NCBI GenBank assembly: GCA_035578155.1
Contig: JAPWDM010000001.1
Span: 82,252,561 to 82,316,560, forward strand
Origin: Brachynemurus nebulosus
Taxonomy: Eukaryota; Arthropoda; Insecta; Neuroptera; Myrmeleontidae
DNA length: 64,000 nt
Direction of reading: 5' to 3'
Part shown: one piece after another, positions 13,585 through 27,294 of the stretch
Layout of the letters: each line of letters opens with the position of its first letter
How positions within the stretch are numbered: the first letter of the stretch is position 1
The notes under the pieces: model-generated
What the model was told of the DNA's origin: nothing
The model's input: only the letters and a program-made list of their open reading frames with translations
Databases searched by the model: none
Translations under genes and position numbers: made by a program

Positions 13585-14590
13585 TCCTAACTAATATTAC
13601 AAATGCAAAATTGAGTGTTTGTTTGTTTGTTTGTTTGACTTGCTTTTACGCTTCAACAACTTGACCAGTCAACTTGAAACTTTACACAGACATAGCTTGG
13701 GAGACGGAGACGGTTATAGGCCATCTATGACAATTATGACAGTTGACTATTAAAAAGTGGATTATTGGTTTCAAACTTCGAATATTGTTATCTATTGTTA
13801 TAGAGGGGTTGGAAAAGAACATAGGCGACTTTTTACCCTGGAAAAACATCGCATTCCTGTGGGAAATCTCATCTCTGTGGAAAAATATATTTTAAATGAA
13901 ACAAAAAAAATTTTTGGAGTTTATTCGAACTCTGCGTGTTAGCAGTTAGAACGATAGCGATAAACAAGTTTTTACACCGAGAAAGTATCTGATTCCCGAG
14001 GAAAAATGTATTTAAAATGAAACAATTAAATAATAACAACTGATTGTTAAAAAAATGGAAAATTGATTTTAAATATTGCATATTGTTTACAGCGGGGATA
14101 GAAAGGGACACAGACTACCCTTTATCCCGAGAAAATATCTGAATCCTGTGAGAAGTCTAATTCCCGTCGGAAAATATATTTAAAACAATAAGAGGATCAC
14201 TGACTTCATTCGAACTTTGCATATTGTTAAAACAATGTTATAGCCTATATTTTACCCGGAGGAAACATTTGATTTCTGTGGGACAATTCCGGTGGGAAAA
14301 TGAAAGTACATTTTATACGTTTGAACTAGATGTCATAATTTCAAAAGCCACGAGTGGAAGGGCTGAGCGGGTTCCAGCACACTACGTCGTCAAAAGTATG
14401 GATACACCTTGAGTCAAGGTTTGTTCATACTTTTAACGCGGTAGTGTACTTAATTTTGTGGTACACTGCCGTGTCAAAAGCAGGGGTACCCCTTGGGTCA
14501 AGATGTACCCACACTTCTAAGGACGTAGTGTGTGCTAAGACTCGCTTAGTCCTTCTAGTGCCACGCAGGCGAAGCCGCGGGTAAATGCGG
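13585..14590 (+). mobile_element. Second Helitron-like element
   Basis: The start reads A|TCCTAACTAATATTACAAATG followed by tgtttgtttgtttgtttg, a widespread arthropod Helitron 5' signature. The end region reads cgcaggcgaagccgcgggta, like the GC-rich 3' hairpin of the same group, but the final CTAG is degenerate, so the 3' boundary is approximate. Four diverged internal repeats of about 130-140 bp (about 13840, 13977, 14125, 14255) contain a gtatctgattcc-type block followed by gaaaaatatatttaaa. Confidence 0.65.
14380..14535. other. Two tandem imperfect hairpins near the Helitron 3' end
   Basis: acactacgtcgtcaaaagta pairs with a complement ending cggtagtgt at about 14450. A second hairpin pairs gtacactgccgtgtc with gacgtagtgtgtgc at about 14535, with the smaller inverted pair ggggtacc / gtaccc inside it. 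They may be diverged duplicates of a terminal hairpin. Confidence 0.55.
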
Positions 14591-14639
14591 ATATAATATT
14601 ATTAAATATAAAACAAAATAACATGTTTGTACGCGCCAA

Positions 14640-16470
<1,831 letters not shown>

Positions 16471-16477
16471 TTGGAAA

Positions 16478-16515
16478 TTCGCTATGTTATACAGATGCTG
16501 CGACAGGTGTATTTT
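16478..16515 (+). repeat. Family A 3' terminus fragment (copy A4)
   Basis: ggaaattcgctatgttatac followed by gatgctgcgacaggtgtatt abuts the end of the satellite array. Only the last approximately 40 bp of family A are present. Confidence 0.6.
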
Positions 16516-16920
16516 TTACTTAACAAGTATTCTTCCTAAATTAGCAAATTGTTTAGATAATTGTTCACTCAATAAATAAAATCTAGAGCACCCTGCCTCC
16601 CCCCCCCAAAAAAAAGAAAATACAAATTTTATACTTGGAAAATAGGGCGTGATTTTGTCGTTGCGTGTAATTTTGAAAGAAAAATATTCGCTATACCTAC
16701 GTAGGTTGAAATTTAAGTACTATTTGTGAATGCATTATGTGCATGTTTGTATGGATGCATTATGATTTGAAATGGATTTACCAGGTATGACAATACACAT
16801 TCCCGAAAATGTGTATTATGCAAAATTTAAATTAAAAAAATCAAAAATTTAGACTGCATAAAAAGCAAACCATAAAAATAGAAAATAAGATAAACTGTAA
16901 AATACAATAAAAAAAAATAA

Positions 16921-17325
16921 CCCTGTCGCAGCATCCTGCATAACATAACGAATTTTCGTTTTTAAAAATCAGTTTTTCTCGAAAACCCGTTTACATAGGA
17001 CAATGGTTCAAAAACGTATCTCATGTGATTTTTTCCGTTCTTTGTCATGGTGTAAAAAAATTTTGAGAAATTTTTCAATTTCGGCAAATTTTTTCAAAAA
17101 AACATATTTTTTGAGGTTCTTGCATCGGACGTACTTAGCTGGAGAACTCATCCAAAATTTTTGGACTGCCAACGTTTTCACCAAATTTCGTAATAATAGG
17201 ATATTTCGTTCAAGAATTATGGTGCGAACACATAAATGCGCACATATACATATTTTATACATATATAAAATTTTAGTGAATATCATCTTTGGTTTTTAGG
17301 GACGTCAAGACAAATTTCTATCAGG
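16921..17325 (-). repeat. Family A repeat, near full length without TA expansion (copy A5)
   Basis: Reading the minus strand, the 3' end is at 16921 (complement of ccctgtcgcagcatcctgca) and the copy runs back through the core (tggagaactcatccaaaatt on plus) to ttttagtgaatatcatcttt and gggacgtcaagacaaattt. The TA site is only a short acatatacatatttt-type run, so this copy shows the unexpanded state. Confidence 0.75.
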
Positions 17326-20300
17326 ATGATGCCGGAATCAAACAAGGAATCAAAGGTTATAGCATGTACAATATTGAGTAGTCATGGACAATGCTGATAA
17401 AGGTGACAACTTAAAACTTTTAAATAACAGATATAGAAAACCTGCGTGATCTTTCAATTACGACACTAGTGTTCATGGTGGCTCTATTTAGCATTTTTTA
17501 CGTGAGAGAGTTTAATTGCAGTATGCTATTTTGAATTAGAAGTTTGTCATTTTTTTATGAAAAATATCAAATATCAAATACAGTTATTATAAAAAGCGAT
17601 TTTCGAGACGTCCAAGTGGCTAATTTATGTGATTCTTTTTACAAAGAAGGAAAAAACTTTTATACGACATTCAAAAAAGTACTGGTGTACGAAGTGGCAT
17701 ATACCGGTATACGATGTGGTATAACAGCCAAAGTTTTGCGACAAACAAATATAAAACTTCAATGTAATGTAACTATTAAAGTGAGTGGTTAATTATGCAT
17801 TTTTTTAAAAATATTTAATTTAAAATTCTAGTAATAAATAAATATTTATCTGAGCGGTTATAATGTTGCATTGGACGCAGTCAATATTTACCTATTGTAT
17901 TTAAAACAACAACAATAACTTGCAAAATTGACTTATAGAGATGTCACTAGTGACAATGGAGGTTTTCTATACTTACTTTATTTAATATTTATATATTAAA
18001 ATTATAAATATTAAAAAGTAATAATTAATTCAAAAATATAAACTTGTTAATGAATTTATGTCAAAATCTATGGTTATAAATAATTTGTGCTGATGTGCTC
18101 ACACATGTACTTATAAAGCTATTAAAAGAAGCGCCACTAGTCTCTATAGCTACATAATTATATACTGCTGTTACATACAGTATGTCGGTGACACGAACTC
18201 ACAAGATTTTATCCATCCAAAAAGTGTCTAACGTGCACATCATACAGTTGAATATAATTTTATTATACAATATGTTAGTGTATATATGTATGTGTATACG
18301 CGTACACGTCATAGTCATAGATACAGATCTACTGTTAAAACTAGCATGTCGGTGACGTAAACCCATAAATTTTTTCCCTACCAAAAGTCGCTCAACGCGC
18401 CTAAAGAAACTTTCACTTAAAAAAATTGATGAAAATTAGTTTCTGACGGAACTAGAATCTCTGCACTATTTTGTCACACCTGGTAAATGAAACCAAGAAA
18501 CAATAGCGTTGCACAGATTAAATTTAATAGCTTGAGGTACATGAACGCAGGCCAGCGACTTGTAGATTTTAGTTGCTGCCTGTTTGAAGGACCAGGTCGC
18601 GACATCTTGGTTCCCCACCGCTTTAGATGTAGTTCCTCTTCTCAACTATTCTAAAAACTAACGACGGATAAATTCATAACACGCATCAATGCACTTTTTA
18701 AATATAAGTGCAAATATATTCAAATACTTCATTACTTTATTATCATTTTATCATCGAGAGTTTAGTAATTTATTTCTAAAGGTGAACAAAAATACTTTAA
18801 TTCGTTAATCGGAAATAAGGGAAGTTAACATGTTTAATGAATTAACTTTTAAGTTAATTTAAAAAAAACTATTTATGGCCTTATCCGCATTAAATTAAAG
18901 TTCCAACAAGATACGTTCGTTATTTTAAGGTAGGCATACTAATCACGCCACCGATATACTATCCCAGCATTATTTGAAAAAACATCTAAAAGTCGTAGGC
19001 TTTTAAAAATTTCAGAACTTAATGCTGTAATGGAGAATCTATTTTTAATGGGAAAAGATATTTTGTGGGCTAACGATTATGCCTTTTTAATGAAAATTTT
19101 CACATTATAATATCTGTGAAGAGGAACATGCAGCAAGCATATTCAAGAATCACATCAGGTACATTTGTCTACTCGATACCAATACTCTCTTTTATTCATA
19201 ATGAAATATGCAAAAAAGTATTGCGAACTTATGCCTTGTTCAGATGGACTTAGTACTAATCATTAGTGCTCGCTGCTCATACTAGACAAAAGAAGTGTTC
19301 ATACGAGCTGGCAAATAAAATTGTAATTGACGGTAGTGAATGATGACAATTGCAATTGTTTGATGTTACGTCGGTAGTCATGCCCAATGTCTGATTTTTA
19401 TATTTTTGCCTTTCTCAATGGTATTTCCTTCATTGACTTATCTTTACACGGTGGATGGATACTTTGTCATTTAACGAATTTAAAGTCATTCAATGATTGT
19501 TATCTGCAAAATTCCATTTTTCTGTGATTTTAATGCATACCTGTCAAATAATTCTTTTTTTCTTTCTATACTTGAAAACACTATATACAGACGTTCATGC
19601 ACCGACAACATCGTATGAGAAAAGTGAAATCGTAAAATCATGATTCATGAATAGAATCGATTTCTATTTACTTGTCCTCGCAACTTTGCTAGTAACTAAT
19701 ACTATTTCCATGTGTTTACTATTGTATAGTTTTTCAATATTTAAATGAGATGACTTTTCAAGTACGGCAATAATCAGCAGTATTGTTCACAGCATGATAC
19801 CTACTTATCTATATGAATGCAAAAAGAAACCGTCGCTTGTAAAACAGGTAACAAATTTAAATACAATTGGAGTGAACATAGGGTGGTATTTGTTGTAAGC
19901 AATAAAATAATTTAACATCTTGAAAGTTTATGGTCACTAATAACACCCTCTCGAAAAGTCATTCCAAATATTGTTGGAAAAGGTATACTAACTGATTGGT
20001 CTCCAAATAAATCGTAACCCCACTATTAAAGCCGTTAATTTTTTGTGCTCCATATGACAATAAAAGTTACAAAAATCATCAAATGTTACAGATCATATAG
20101 AATGTCTAGAAACAAAATTGTATAGTTCGTACTAGGCTGTTTGAGGCCTTATCACAGCTTAGGTGATCAGTCGTTCATAAGCAGTGAACGAGTACACATG
20201 AATTGTTGATGATTGTTGTGTGATTTTTGTCACAGTACCTATGTGATCCGTACATAGTATGTATGCGAAGCATAAGCGATGACGCACACACATGCACATA

Positions 20301-20516
20301 TCACACATATACAAGCACAAGTTCTGTGTATGCTTATATATGATATGTTAGTGGAGACCTTTGAAGACGTTGGTATTGCTAGTATTGAGATAGGAAATTA
20401 TCTTCTAGTGTCTTAGTGTCAAATATGATAATTTATTTAAACACAGCACCAAATTTTGTAACTACCATTCAAGTATTCCGGAACTTTTTATTACTATACC
20501 TGGGTTTTTCATTTTA
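17326..20516. other. No recognisable gene; one weak direct repeat
   Basis: About 3.2 kb without an identifiable element. Two diverged direct repeats of about 55 bp start atgtcggtgac at about 18181 and 18346. Frames such as 17544-17792 (plus) show no recognisable motif. Confidence 0.45.
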
Positions 20517-20650
20517 GCGAATTTCCGCTCTGGAAATTCAGCTATTGCAGCGGTGCTCATAGTAAAGTCTGAGCCCAGGACTATAACAGAAATTTGTTTC
20601 AAGGCCTTGAGAAACTGAAAATGACCTTCACTGAAATTTGTATAACGGCT
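20517..20650 (+). repeat. Family A 5' end fragment (copy A6)
   Basis: It contains agcgaatttccgctctggaa and attcagctattgcagc, then ggactataacagaaatttgt and ttcactgaaatttgtata. The copy stops where other copies enter the TA tract. Confidence 0.65.
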
Positions 20651-20883
20651 GATTCATTTAACCTGTAATTTTGTGTGTCAACGAATTCGTTCACATGGAA
20701 TGGATGACACGATAATATAGTGGATGTAACAAGTCATTTAGTCAATCTACAGTGTCTTTACGTGGACGAAGTCGCAGACAAAAGGTAGTATATAACAAAA
20801 GGAAATAAATTTCTTTTTTTATACTAAATTCATGATAATCAAGGCTACCAAACGTCGCGTCGTAGTTTCGTATATGTATATAT

Positions 20884-21281
20884 TAGAGACGTTATGGATA
20901 TCCGTAACCGTAACCGAAACTACCGGATATCCGAAATAATTACATATCCGAAATCGAAACCGTATCCGAAAATAAAAATTTTTGATTTGTCTCGGATAAT
21001 AACATACAACTGCAGTTGAAAAACTGACGTTAAATCAAAGCAAATTTTTGCTGCACGTATTTCTTTTGATAAATTTCGAGTAATTTGTGTTTGGCGTTCA
21101 CTTTTGGGGGTAAAATTGTCCCCATTTTTCTTAAAAAAATGTTCACTGAAGGCAATTATCCGTAACCGTATCCGAAACATTATCCAATATTTTCACATAT
21201 CCGTAACCAAAACTGAAAAAAATGTTTTTAAATATCCGTATCTGTATAGATATCCGAAATTTCATATCCATAACATCCCTA
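20884..21281. mobile_element. hAT-type MITE rich in the word ATATCCG (intact copy)
   Basis: The ends are inverted: tagagacgttatggatat at the left, and tagggatgttatggatatga read inward from the right. Both subterminal regions are filled with repeats of atatccg/ccgtaaccg. It is a sister of 22383-23655 but lacks the LINE insertion, and it shows the empty target aaaaaatgttttt at 21217-21229. The flanking duplication is unclear: atatgtat lies at 20872-20879, four bases outside the left end, and at 21282-21289 on the right, possibly displaced by TA slippage. Confidence 0.75.
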
Positions 21282-21624
21282 ATATGTATACCTCATTTCA
21301 GATACAATTGATCATGAGTTTTCGTTAAAAAATTAAATAATTCTTATATTCGAAACAAATCAATCTTCTATTTTTTTCTAAAAATAAACCGCAAATTTAA
21401 AATTTACATGAATGCAATAATAAAAGAGATAAAGCCAAGAAAACGGAAATTATTTAAATTCAAAGTAACGAAGCATGATTAAATTTAACTGAAATGAACC
21501 ATATATACTTTCTTTTTTTTTAATAATTAAATTACAATAAAAAGACCTAAATAATAAATTTAAAAAATCGAAAACCCAGCTGGATAAAAAGCGAAATAAA
21601 AAGGTGGAAGGAAGATGAAGTACG

Positions 21625-21894
21625 AATAACCAAAAATTACAATAAATAAAATTATTATTACAGAAAAACAAAATACCCGACTGCGAATAACTAAAAACAA
21701 AAGTAAACAAGATGAAATGGCAAAAAAAAAAATGAAAAAAAAAGTAAACCAGTCCGGAGGCTTCAGCTATTTTTGTTTAACTTGGTATAACATGTATGAC
21801 TGCTTTACTTTTTTATTCATTTTTTTGTTTCTCTACATCATCTTGTTTACTGTACTTTTTAGTTATTCGCAATTAGGCTTTTTATTTTTTTGTA

Positions 21895-21929
<35 letters not shown>

Positions 21930-22245
21930 CGTTTAACGTCCGTTTTTGAGACTAATTAGTCTATAACAGACGCCACCCACATCATTATTTGTACACTTTA
22001 TTTATTCGTTACAGATTTTTATTCATTACATTATACATTTATGATGTGAGTGGAGGACAAGGAAAGTGGTGTGAGGGCTAGGATTTGGTAGGTATGCGTC
22101 TGCAGCCGTCTTTTGAAGGAACTAGCCGGCCGCGGGATTCGAACCCCAGACCTACCAGTCGGCAAGCGCTTAGTGCACAAGCACGCTCGGCCACTCCGCT
22201 GGTAATATTTTTTTGTAATAATAATTTTATTGCATGCTATTGTCA
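21625..22245. mobile_element. Small foldback element interrupted by a SINE
   Basis: About 120-150 bp at 21625-21770 matches the reverse complement of about 21780-21897 continued at 22221-22245. Shared words are gcgaataactaaaaa, aaagtaaa and taaaattattattac. The right arm is split by the SINE 21898-22206. Outer boundaries are approximate because similarity fades. Confidence 0.6.
21898..22206 (-). mobile_element. tRNA-derived SINE with (ATT)n tail
   Basis: Read on the minus strand, it starts accagcggagtggccgagcg (RNA polymerase III A-box region, Leu/Ser-tRNA-like), has the B box ggttcgaatcc about 50 bp downstream, a unique body, and ends in about ten ATT repeats. A perfect 14-bp target duplication atttttttgtaata flanks it (21884-21897 and 22207-22220). 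The internal promoter elements look intact. Long target duplications and a 3' tail fit LINE-assisted insertion. Confidence 0.92.
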
Positions 22246-22725
22246 TTTTAATGAGTTCAATAGAAGAATACTAAAGATTATTTTAAGCTTAGTAGTATTT
22301 TAAAAATTAAAATTATTTTAACCCTTGCTCTTCTATACTATATTACACAGGTATTTCCATAATTCAATTATTGTATGTACATTAGGGATCTTATGGATAT
22401 CCGTAACCGTCACCGAAACTGCCGGATATCCGAAATAATTATATATCCGACACTGAAACCGTATCCGAAAATAATTGTTTCAGATAATAACAGAAAACTG
22501 CCGTTGGGAAACTTGATTTAAATCGAAGCAACTTTTTGCTGCATATCTTTTGATAGATTTCCGTTGATTCGTTTTTGACGTTCACTTCTTGAGTTAAAAC
22601 TTTCCCCTTTTTCCTAAAAAATCTGTTCACTGAAAGCAATTATCCGTAACCCTAACTGTATCCGAAACATTATCCGATATTTCTACATATCTGTAACCGA
22701 CATCGAAACCGAAAAAAATGTTTTT

Positions 22726-23590
22726 TTTTTTATTTATTTAACTGCGTTAGCACAAGTAGGCTATCACGCAGGAATAAAGAAATATAATACAATTATATAG
22801 TAGTAGATAGATAATACATAAATGTTAGATAGATATGAGATTTATACACAAATAATTTAAGATTAGAGGTGAGTATAATAATGATTATAATACTATTTGT
22901 AATTTAGGTTAATGAGTGTATAAATTAAATTTTATTGTATAGGTTAGTCCTTTTGAGAAAGAGGATGAGATTATTTATAGATTGTTGATCATTTCCCAGA
23001 ATTTCTTCTATATTTTCTGATAAGTGACAGTCGTTTTTATGTGTTGTGTAGTTTTTACATTGGGTTAGGATATGTATAGTTTTTAGTGGTAGTTGGCACA
23101 AAAGGCACATTGGTTGTTGATTTTTTGATAAGAGATAGGTGTGTGTTAATGCTGTGTGCCCAGTACGTAGTCTGTTAAGGATAATTTCGAGTCTTCTTGA
23201 TTTTTGAAAAGATGTATTCCAAGGTGCCGTGTCCTGTTTGATTAATTTAAGTTTATTGTGAGAGATATTAGTCCATTCTCTATTTTTGTAGGTGGTTATT
23301 TGATGTTTCATGTGGTTGATCAATGTTTCAAATGTGGTTATTTCAATGAACGATCCATCTTTATGAGCTGCTGTGGCTGCTGAGTCTGCAAGTTCATTTC
23401 CTGGGATACCGGTGTGACTTGGTACCCAAAGAAATGTGATATTAATATTAAGCTATGAAAGTTCATGGTATAGTTTTTGTATTTCTTGAATTATTGAATT
23501 TTGGTTATTGAGATTTGATAAGGAATTTAATACATTTAGTGAGTCACTTATAATAAGATTTTTTGAGTTAATGTGTCTCTGTTGTTGGAT
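22726..23590 (-). mobile_element. 5'-truncated LINE, 3' end of ORF2 plus poly(A)
   Basis: On the minus strand the element enters within the RNase H part of ORF2, has about 190 bp of 3' UTR, and ends in a short A-rich tail (T run at 22726-22731 on plus). It is flanked by a 13-bp target duplication aaaaaatgttttt (22713-22725 and 23591-23603). The sister MITE at 20884-21281 has this sequence once. An RNase H domain followed by a CxxC-H-C knuckle fits the I superfamily (I, LOA, R1 and relatives). Confidence 0.9.
22925..23590 (-). pseudogene. LINE ORF2 C-terminus: RNase H and zinc knuckle
   Basis: The fragment encodes the end of a retrotransposon polyprotein that would reverse-transcribe its own mRNA at the target site; only the RNase H portion remains. 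Visible motifs are IISDSLNVLNSL (second catalytic Asp), then one in-frame TAG at 23453-23455, then ITFLWVPSHTGIPGNELADS, containing the SHxGxxGNExAD signature and its catalytic Asp. Downstream come RLRTGHTALTHTYLL and CLLCQLPLKTIHILTQC, the CxxC-H-C knuckle usual after this domain. The frame ends at 22925 with a TAA. The reverse transcriptase and endonuclease are lost to 5' truncation. I infer it is dead on arrival. The clade within the I superfamily is uncertain. Confidence 0.9.
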
Positions 23591-23934
23591 AAAAAATGTT
23601 TTTAAATACCCGTATGCGTATCTGTATCCGAAATTTCATATCCATAACATCCCTAATGTACATACGCATACGTATTGTATTTGATTACTACTAATAGGTA
23701 CATACATAGACCAATGAACAATGTTATGTCAATATATGGAAAACGCGTCAAGTCAGTTTTAGGCTACTTTACTGAAACACCTTTTTTACAATTTTGGTGA
23801 ACGATTAACTGCTACTTTGAAATATTGTAATCAATGTAATCAATAATCATGGCATCCATAGTATAGGTGGAAATATCTAAACTTGGACTGACGTCATTAA
23901 CAAATGAAATTAGACGTACAATTTTATATTACTA

Positions 23935-24370
23935 CTAGCTGACCCGGCCACGCGTTGCTGTGGTTCAGTAGTTATAATTGATTTAATGAATTAATTTTGA
24001 ATTAATTTTTTCTCATCATTTTGATACGATCAAATCGATATTTGCTAATAAAGCTGCAAACAGTTTAGCCAATTTTAAATCATATGGGATTGAGAATAGG
24101 CGCGAGAATAAAGTGCTTCGCTTCGCTCGCTAAACAATTCAAAATTCTATAAAAGGTTAATTCCATGTAATGCTTCGCTCCGCTCGCATCACTAACTACT
24201 AATACCAGTATTAAAAAATAGGGGTTGATAGTAGAAGGATGAAAATTTAGGGTTGTATGTATTTTTTAATGCCACATCATAAAAAATAAAAAAAAATTGT
24301 CTAAAAAATATAAAAATAAAATTGGGGGTGGACCACCACCCCAAAATATAAAAAATAGGTAACAACCTAT

Positions 24371-24464
<94 letters not shown>

Positions 24465-24538
24465 TCATCAAAATCGGTCGAACCGTTTCGGAGGAGTATG
24501 GTAACTAAAACTGTGACACGAGAATTTTATATATTAGA
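23935..24538 (-). mobile_element. Non-autonomous Helitron with internal (TA)n
   Basis: Read on the minus strand it starts A|TCTAATATATAAAATTCTCG, continues ccatactcctccgaaacgg and gaccgattttgatgaaattt, enters the TA tract, and ends gtggccgggtcagCTAG|T. TC start, CTAG end, no target duplication and insertion between A and T are the Helitron signature. The 3' hairpin is short (ccac/gtgg). No Rep/helicase is encoded. This group is widespread in arthropods. Confidence 0.85.
24375..24459. repeat. (TA)n microsatellite inside the Helitron
   Basis: About 85 bp of uninterrupted AT dinucleotides directly adjoining the Helitron block aaatttcatcaaaatcggtc. Confidence 0.98.
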
Positions 24539-24540
24539 TG

Positions 24541-25480
24541 GTTACTCTAATGCAAAAATAACAAAAAGGAAAAGAGAGACAATTTTAGTGCGTCTAATTT
24601 TGATGAATTTGTTGCATTTGTTTAATGACGTCAGCCCAAGTTTAGATAATTTCACCTTTATTACGGCTACGGATGCCATGATTGTTGCATTGATTACAAT
24701 ATCACAAAGTAGCAGTTGATTGTTTCTTGAGCATACTTTTTGATGAAAAAATTCTTTACTTTAAAAGTAAAAATGACAAAAGTGACGAAATACAATTAGA
24801 CCTTACTAACACCAAAAAATGATCAGAATCAAATAGAGTGACTGCAACAGGAGTGAGTTGTAGCACGGCTATTATACACTCGTTATAAGAATTTCTGATC
24901 AGATTTTTCACTCAGTGTGTTACTTATAACAAGATCCATTACGCTGACATAATGTCCTATAAAATTCAGCAACGAAACGAGTAGCCGTTTCATTAGCACA
25001 CGGAAAGAAAGTTTCAACTTAATCTGTAGTATAACGTACACCTGGCACTACATATACTGTGTTGTGGGAAGGAGATAAAGAATGATGTTTTTATTCTTTT
25101 TGCTTAAAAAAGTTAGCATATTTATTATAGATACAGCATGACTTTTATTGTTATAACATAAACAATACGAATTGTTTATTTCTTAAACTTGTAACTATTT
25201 AGGAAAGAAATCTGTATACAGATACAAAATGTAAGTGCGTTCATTAGTTCTATAACTTATGGCATGATGTGTATATGTATATTTTCAGAACCTGCTGGAA
25301 TAAGGCGGCCAACTTTTCACTAGTCAATGCGGAACAATATAACAATCTTGAACTTTACTTTTATTCGTGTGATATTTTGAAAAATTTTAAAAAATATATA
25401 AAAATACCAGTACAATTTTCAAAAATTCTATGTACAGAAATGGTCTCGTTACAGTTTTATTATATGTATAGATTATTGTT
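24541..25480. other. No recognisable feature
   Basis: AT-rich DNA with only short frames. The frame 25269-25574 (plus) overlaps the tandem repeat that follows and shows no family motif. Confidence 0.45.
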
Positions 25481-25496
25481 ATATAAAAGAAAAAGT

Positions 25497-25860
25497 GATC
25501 GGAAAACGACATTTCATATTACACCACCAAATATTATTCCAGCTAATGGCGGAAATGATTCCAGGAGACAATAATACTATTTAAAATTAAAGAACGGCTT
25601 TTTACTATTTCTCTAATGCTTAGGAAAGTGTCAATATTTCTTTGAATTAAAAAATAGACGAAGTGGTCGAAAAACGACATTTCATATTACGCGACCAAAT
25701 TTTATCCCAACTAATAGCAGAAATGGTTCCAGGATACAATAGTACTGTTTAAAATTAAAGAACGACTTTCAAATATTTCTCTAATGCTTACGAAAGAGTC
25801 GATATGTAGTTGAATGATATGGTAGACGAAGTGGTTGGAAAAACATATATCATATAAAGT
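25497..25860. repeat. Tandem repeat, about 168-bp period, 2.2 copies
   Basis: Units begin with a block ending aaaacgacatttcatattac at about 25497 and 25665, with a partial third at about 25834. They share aaattaaagaac and tttctctaatgctta. The copies differ by scattered substitutions. Confidence 0.85.
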
Positions 25861-25865
25861 ATAAA

Positions 25866-25873
<8 letters not shown>

Positions 25874-25903
<30 letters not shown>
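25874..25903. repeat. Poly(A) run of 30
   Basis: An uninterrupted A tract just after the tandem repeat. It could be the tail of a retroposed sequence, but no target duplication was found. Confidence 0.95.
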
Positions 25904-25904
<1 letters not shown>

Positions 25905-25929
25905 AACATAATTGTCATATGTGATTATA

Positions 25930-26002
25930 AATATCACCGGTCTGTATAAAATTATCCCAGATTTTACGAAGTCGTAACTGAAGAAAGGTTGAGAAACACT
26001 GT
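25930..26002 (-). mobile_element. hAT terminus fragment (CAGTGTTTCTCAACC)
   Basis: The minus strand from 26002 reads CAGTGTTTCTCAACC, a terminal sequence familiar from hAT elements. A related terminus occurs at 49352. The other end and the 8-bp duplication could not be located. Confidence 0.45.
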
Positions 26003-27286
26003 TCTACAACATATTCAAAATTCATCAAAATCGATAGGTCCGACTTGCGGACTTGTCAATTAAATTTTTTATTATTTCCAATTCACTAAAAACGGGACTT
26101 TCCGGACGCTAGCTTCATTTTTTTTCACTAAAAAGAAAGAGAAAAGATTACCTTTTTAGAAATATATAGGTAAAAACCAATAGATAGCAAAACCTTAAGG
26201 GTATACTTTCAAAAAATAAAACAGCAAATTGAAGATTTTAACATTTTGATGCTGTCTCTACCGCACACTGAATTCATGAAAGTAAATATAGTATTGCTTG
26301 TCTTATTTAGAATTTTTTTCCCCAGTAACAATATTCTAATGATACTGACAATATTTAGAGGAAAAAGATATAAATATAAAAGTTTAAGGTGATAGTATCT
26401 CTTTTTTTCATGAATACATATAATGATTCTTACAAAGATGTGAAATTTAATACATAATGTGGTATTCTTCTTTTCTAATACATAATAGTTTTTCACAGAA
26501 AGGATAATTTTAGTACAAGAATTCAATATTTCTAATTTTTGTAATATTTAAGTGCCAGCCCAATCAGTACGGGTATCCGTATCGTTCCTCGCAATACTTA
26601 TGAAATTATACTATGGTATTTGACATAAAAAGAAAACGTGACATTAACTACTTATCAACTTAACAATTATTGTTCAGAAATTATGACCCATTTAAGTTTG
26701 AAGTGTATGACCCATTATGACCCATTTGAGTTGGTAGTGCAATTAAATTTTACAATCATCATGAGGAATGATACGTTTGTCCGTACTGGTTGGGCGAAGC
26801 ATTACTTGACTGAAAATAAACCATTTATTATCAACGTCAAAGATAGCAATGACAAAAGAAATAATATTAAAAAAATCCACTTGTCCAGTACAAAGAAGTC
26901 TAATATTGTGTATACAATTTTTATTATTCAGTAGTTTGAATATGCACCAAATCAAAGTCGAATTTAATTTTTTTATTATTAAGTTTAAAGAAAAATTATT
27001 GCGAAATATGTGGGTGAAGAACTGAAAAAAAAAGCGACAATAAAAATAAATAAATACTGATTTCCAAACCACTAGAATATCAAAAAATAACCATTACAAT
27101 TTTTTTTATTAGTTTTCCTCTTCTTATCTGCTTACTTATACCGGGGTCCGGGAAGTGTTTCGAAAATGATTAATTTGAGCTGACAACGTAGTTTCCCGTA
27201 CCGTTTTTATTTTCTGAAACCTGCTGAGGGAGAAGAATGGGAATTAATATCTGATAAGAGATTGACATATTATAAGGGACATATAA
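26003..27286. other. No recognisable gene
   Basis: Frames 26209-26526 (minus) and 26638-26934 (plus) have compositions expected of AT-rich noncoding DNA and no identifiable domain. Confidence 0.45.
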
Positions 27287-27294
27287 GCATTTAT

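Larger units (their letters stand above)
22383..23655. mobile_element. hAT-type MITE (ATATCCG family), split by a LINE
   Basis: Termini are tagggatcttatggatat and, from the right, tagggatgttatggatatga. A perfect 8-bp duplication atgtacat flanks it (22375-22382 and 23656-23663), the hAT hallmark. Without the LINE and one copy of its duplication it would be about 400 bp, like its sister at 20884-21281. No transposase is encoded. Confidence 0.9.

Noticed and set aside
23341..23590. A separate host gene upstream of the LINE frame
   Set aside because: It is in frame with the RNase H motifs of the same LINE and ends exactly at the target duplication.
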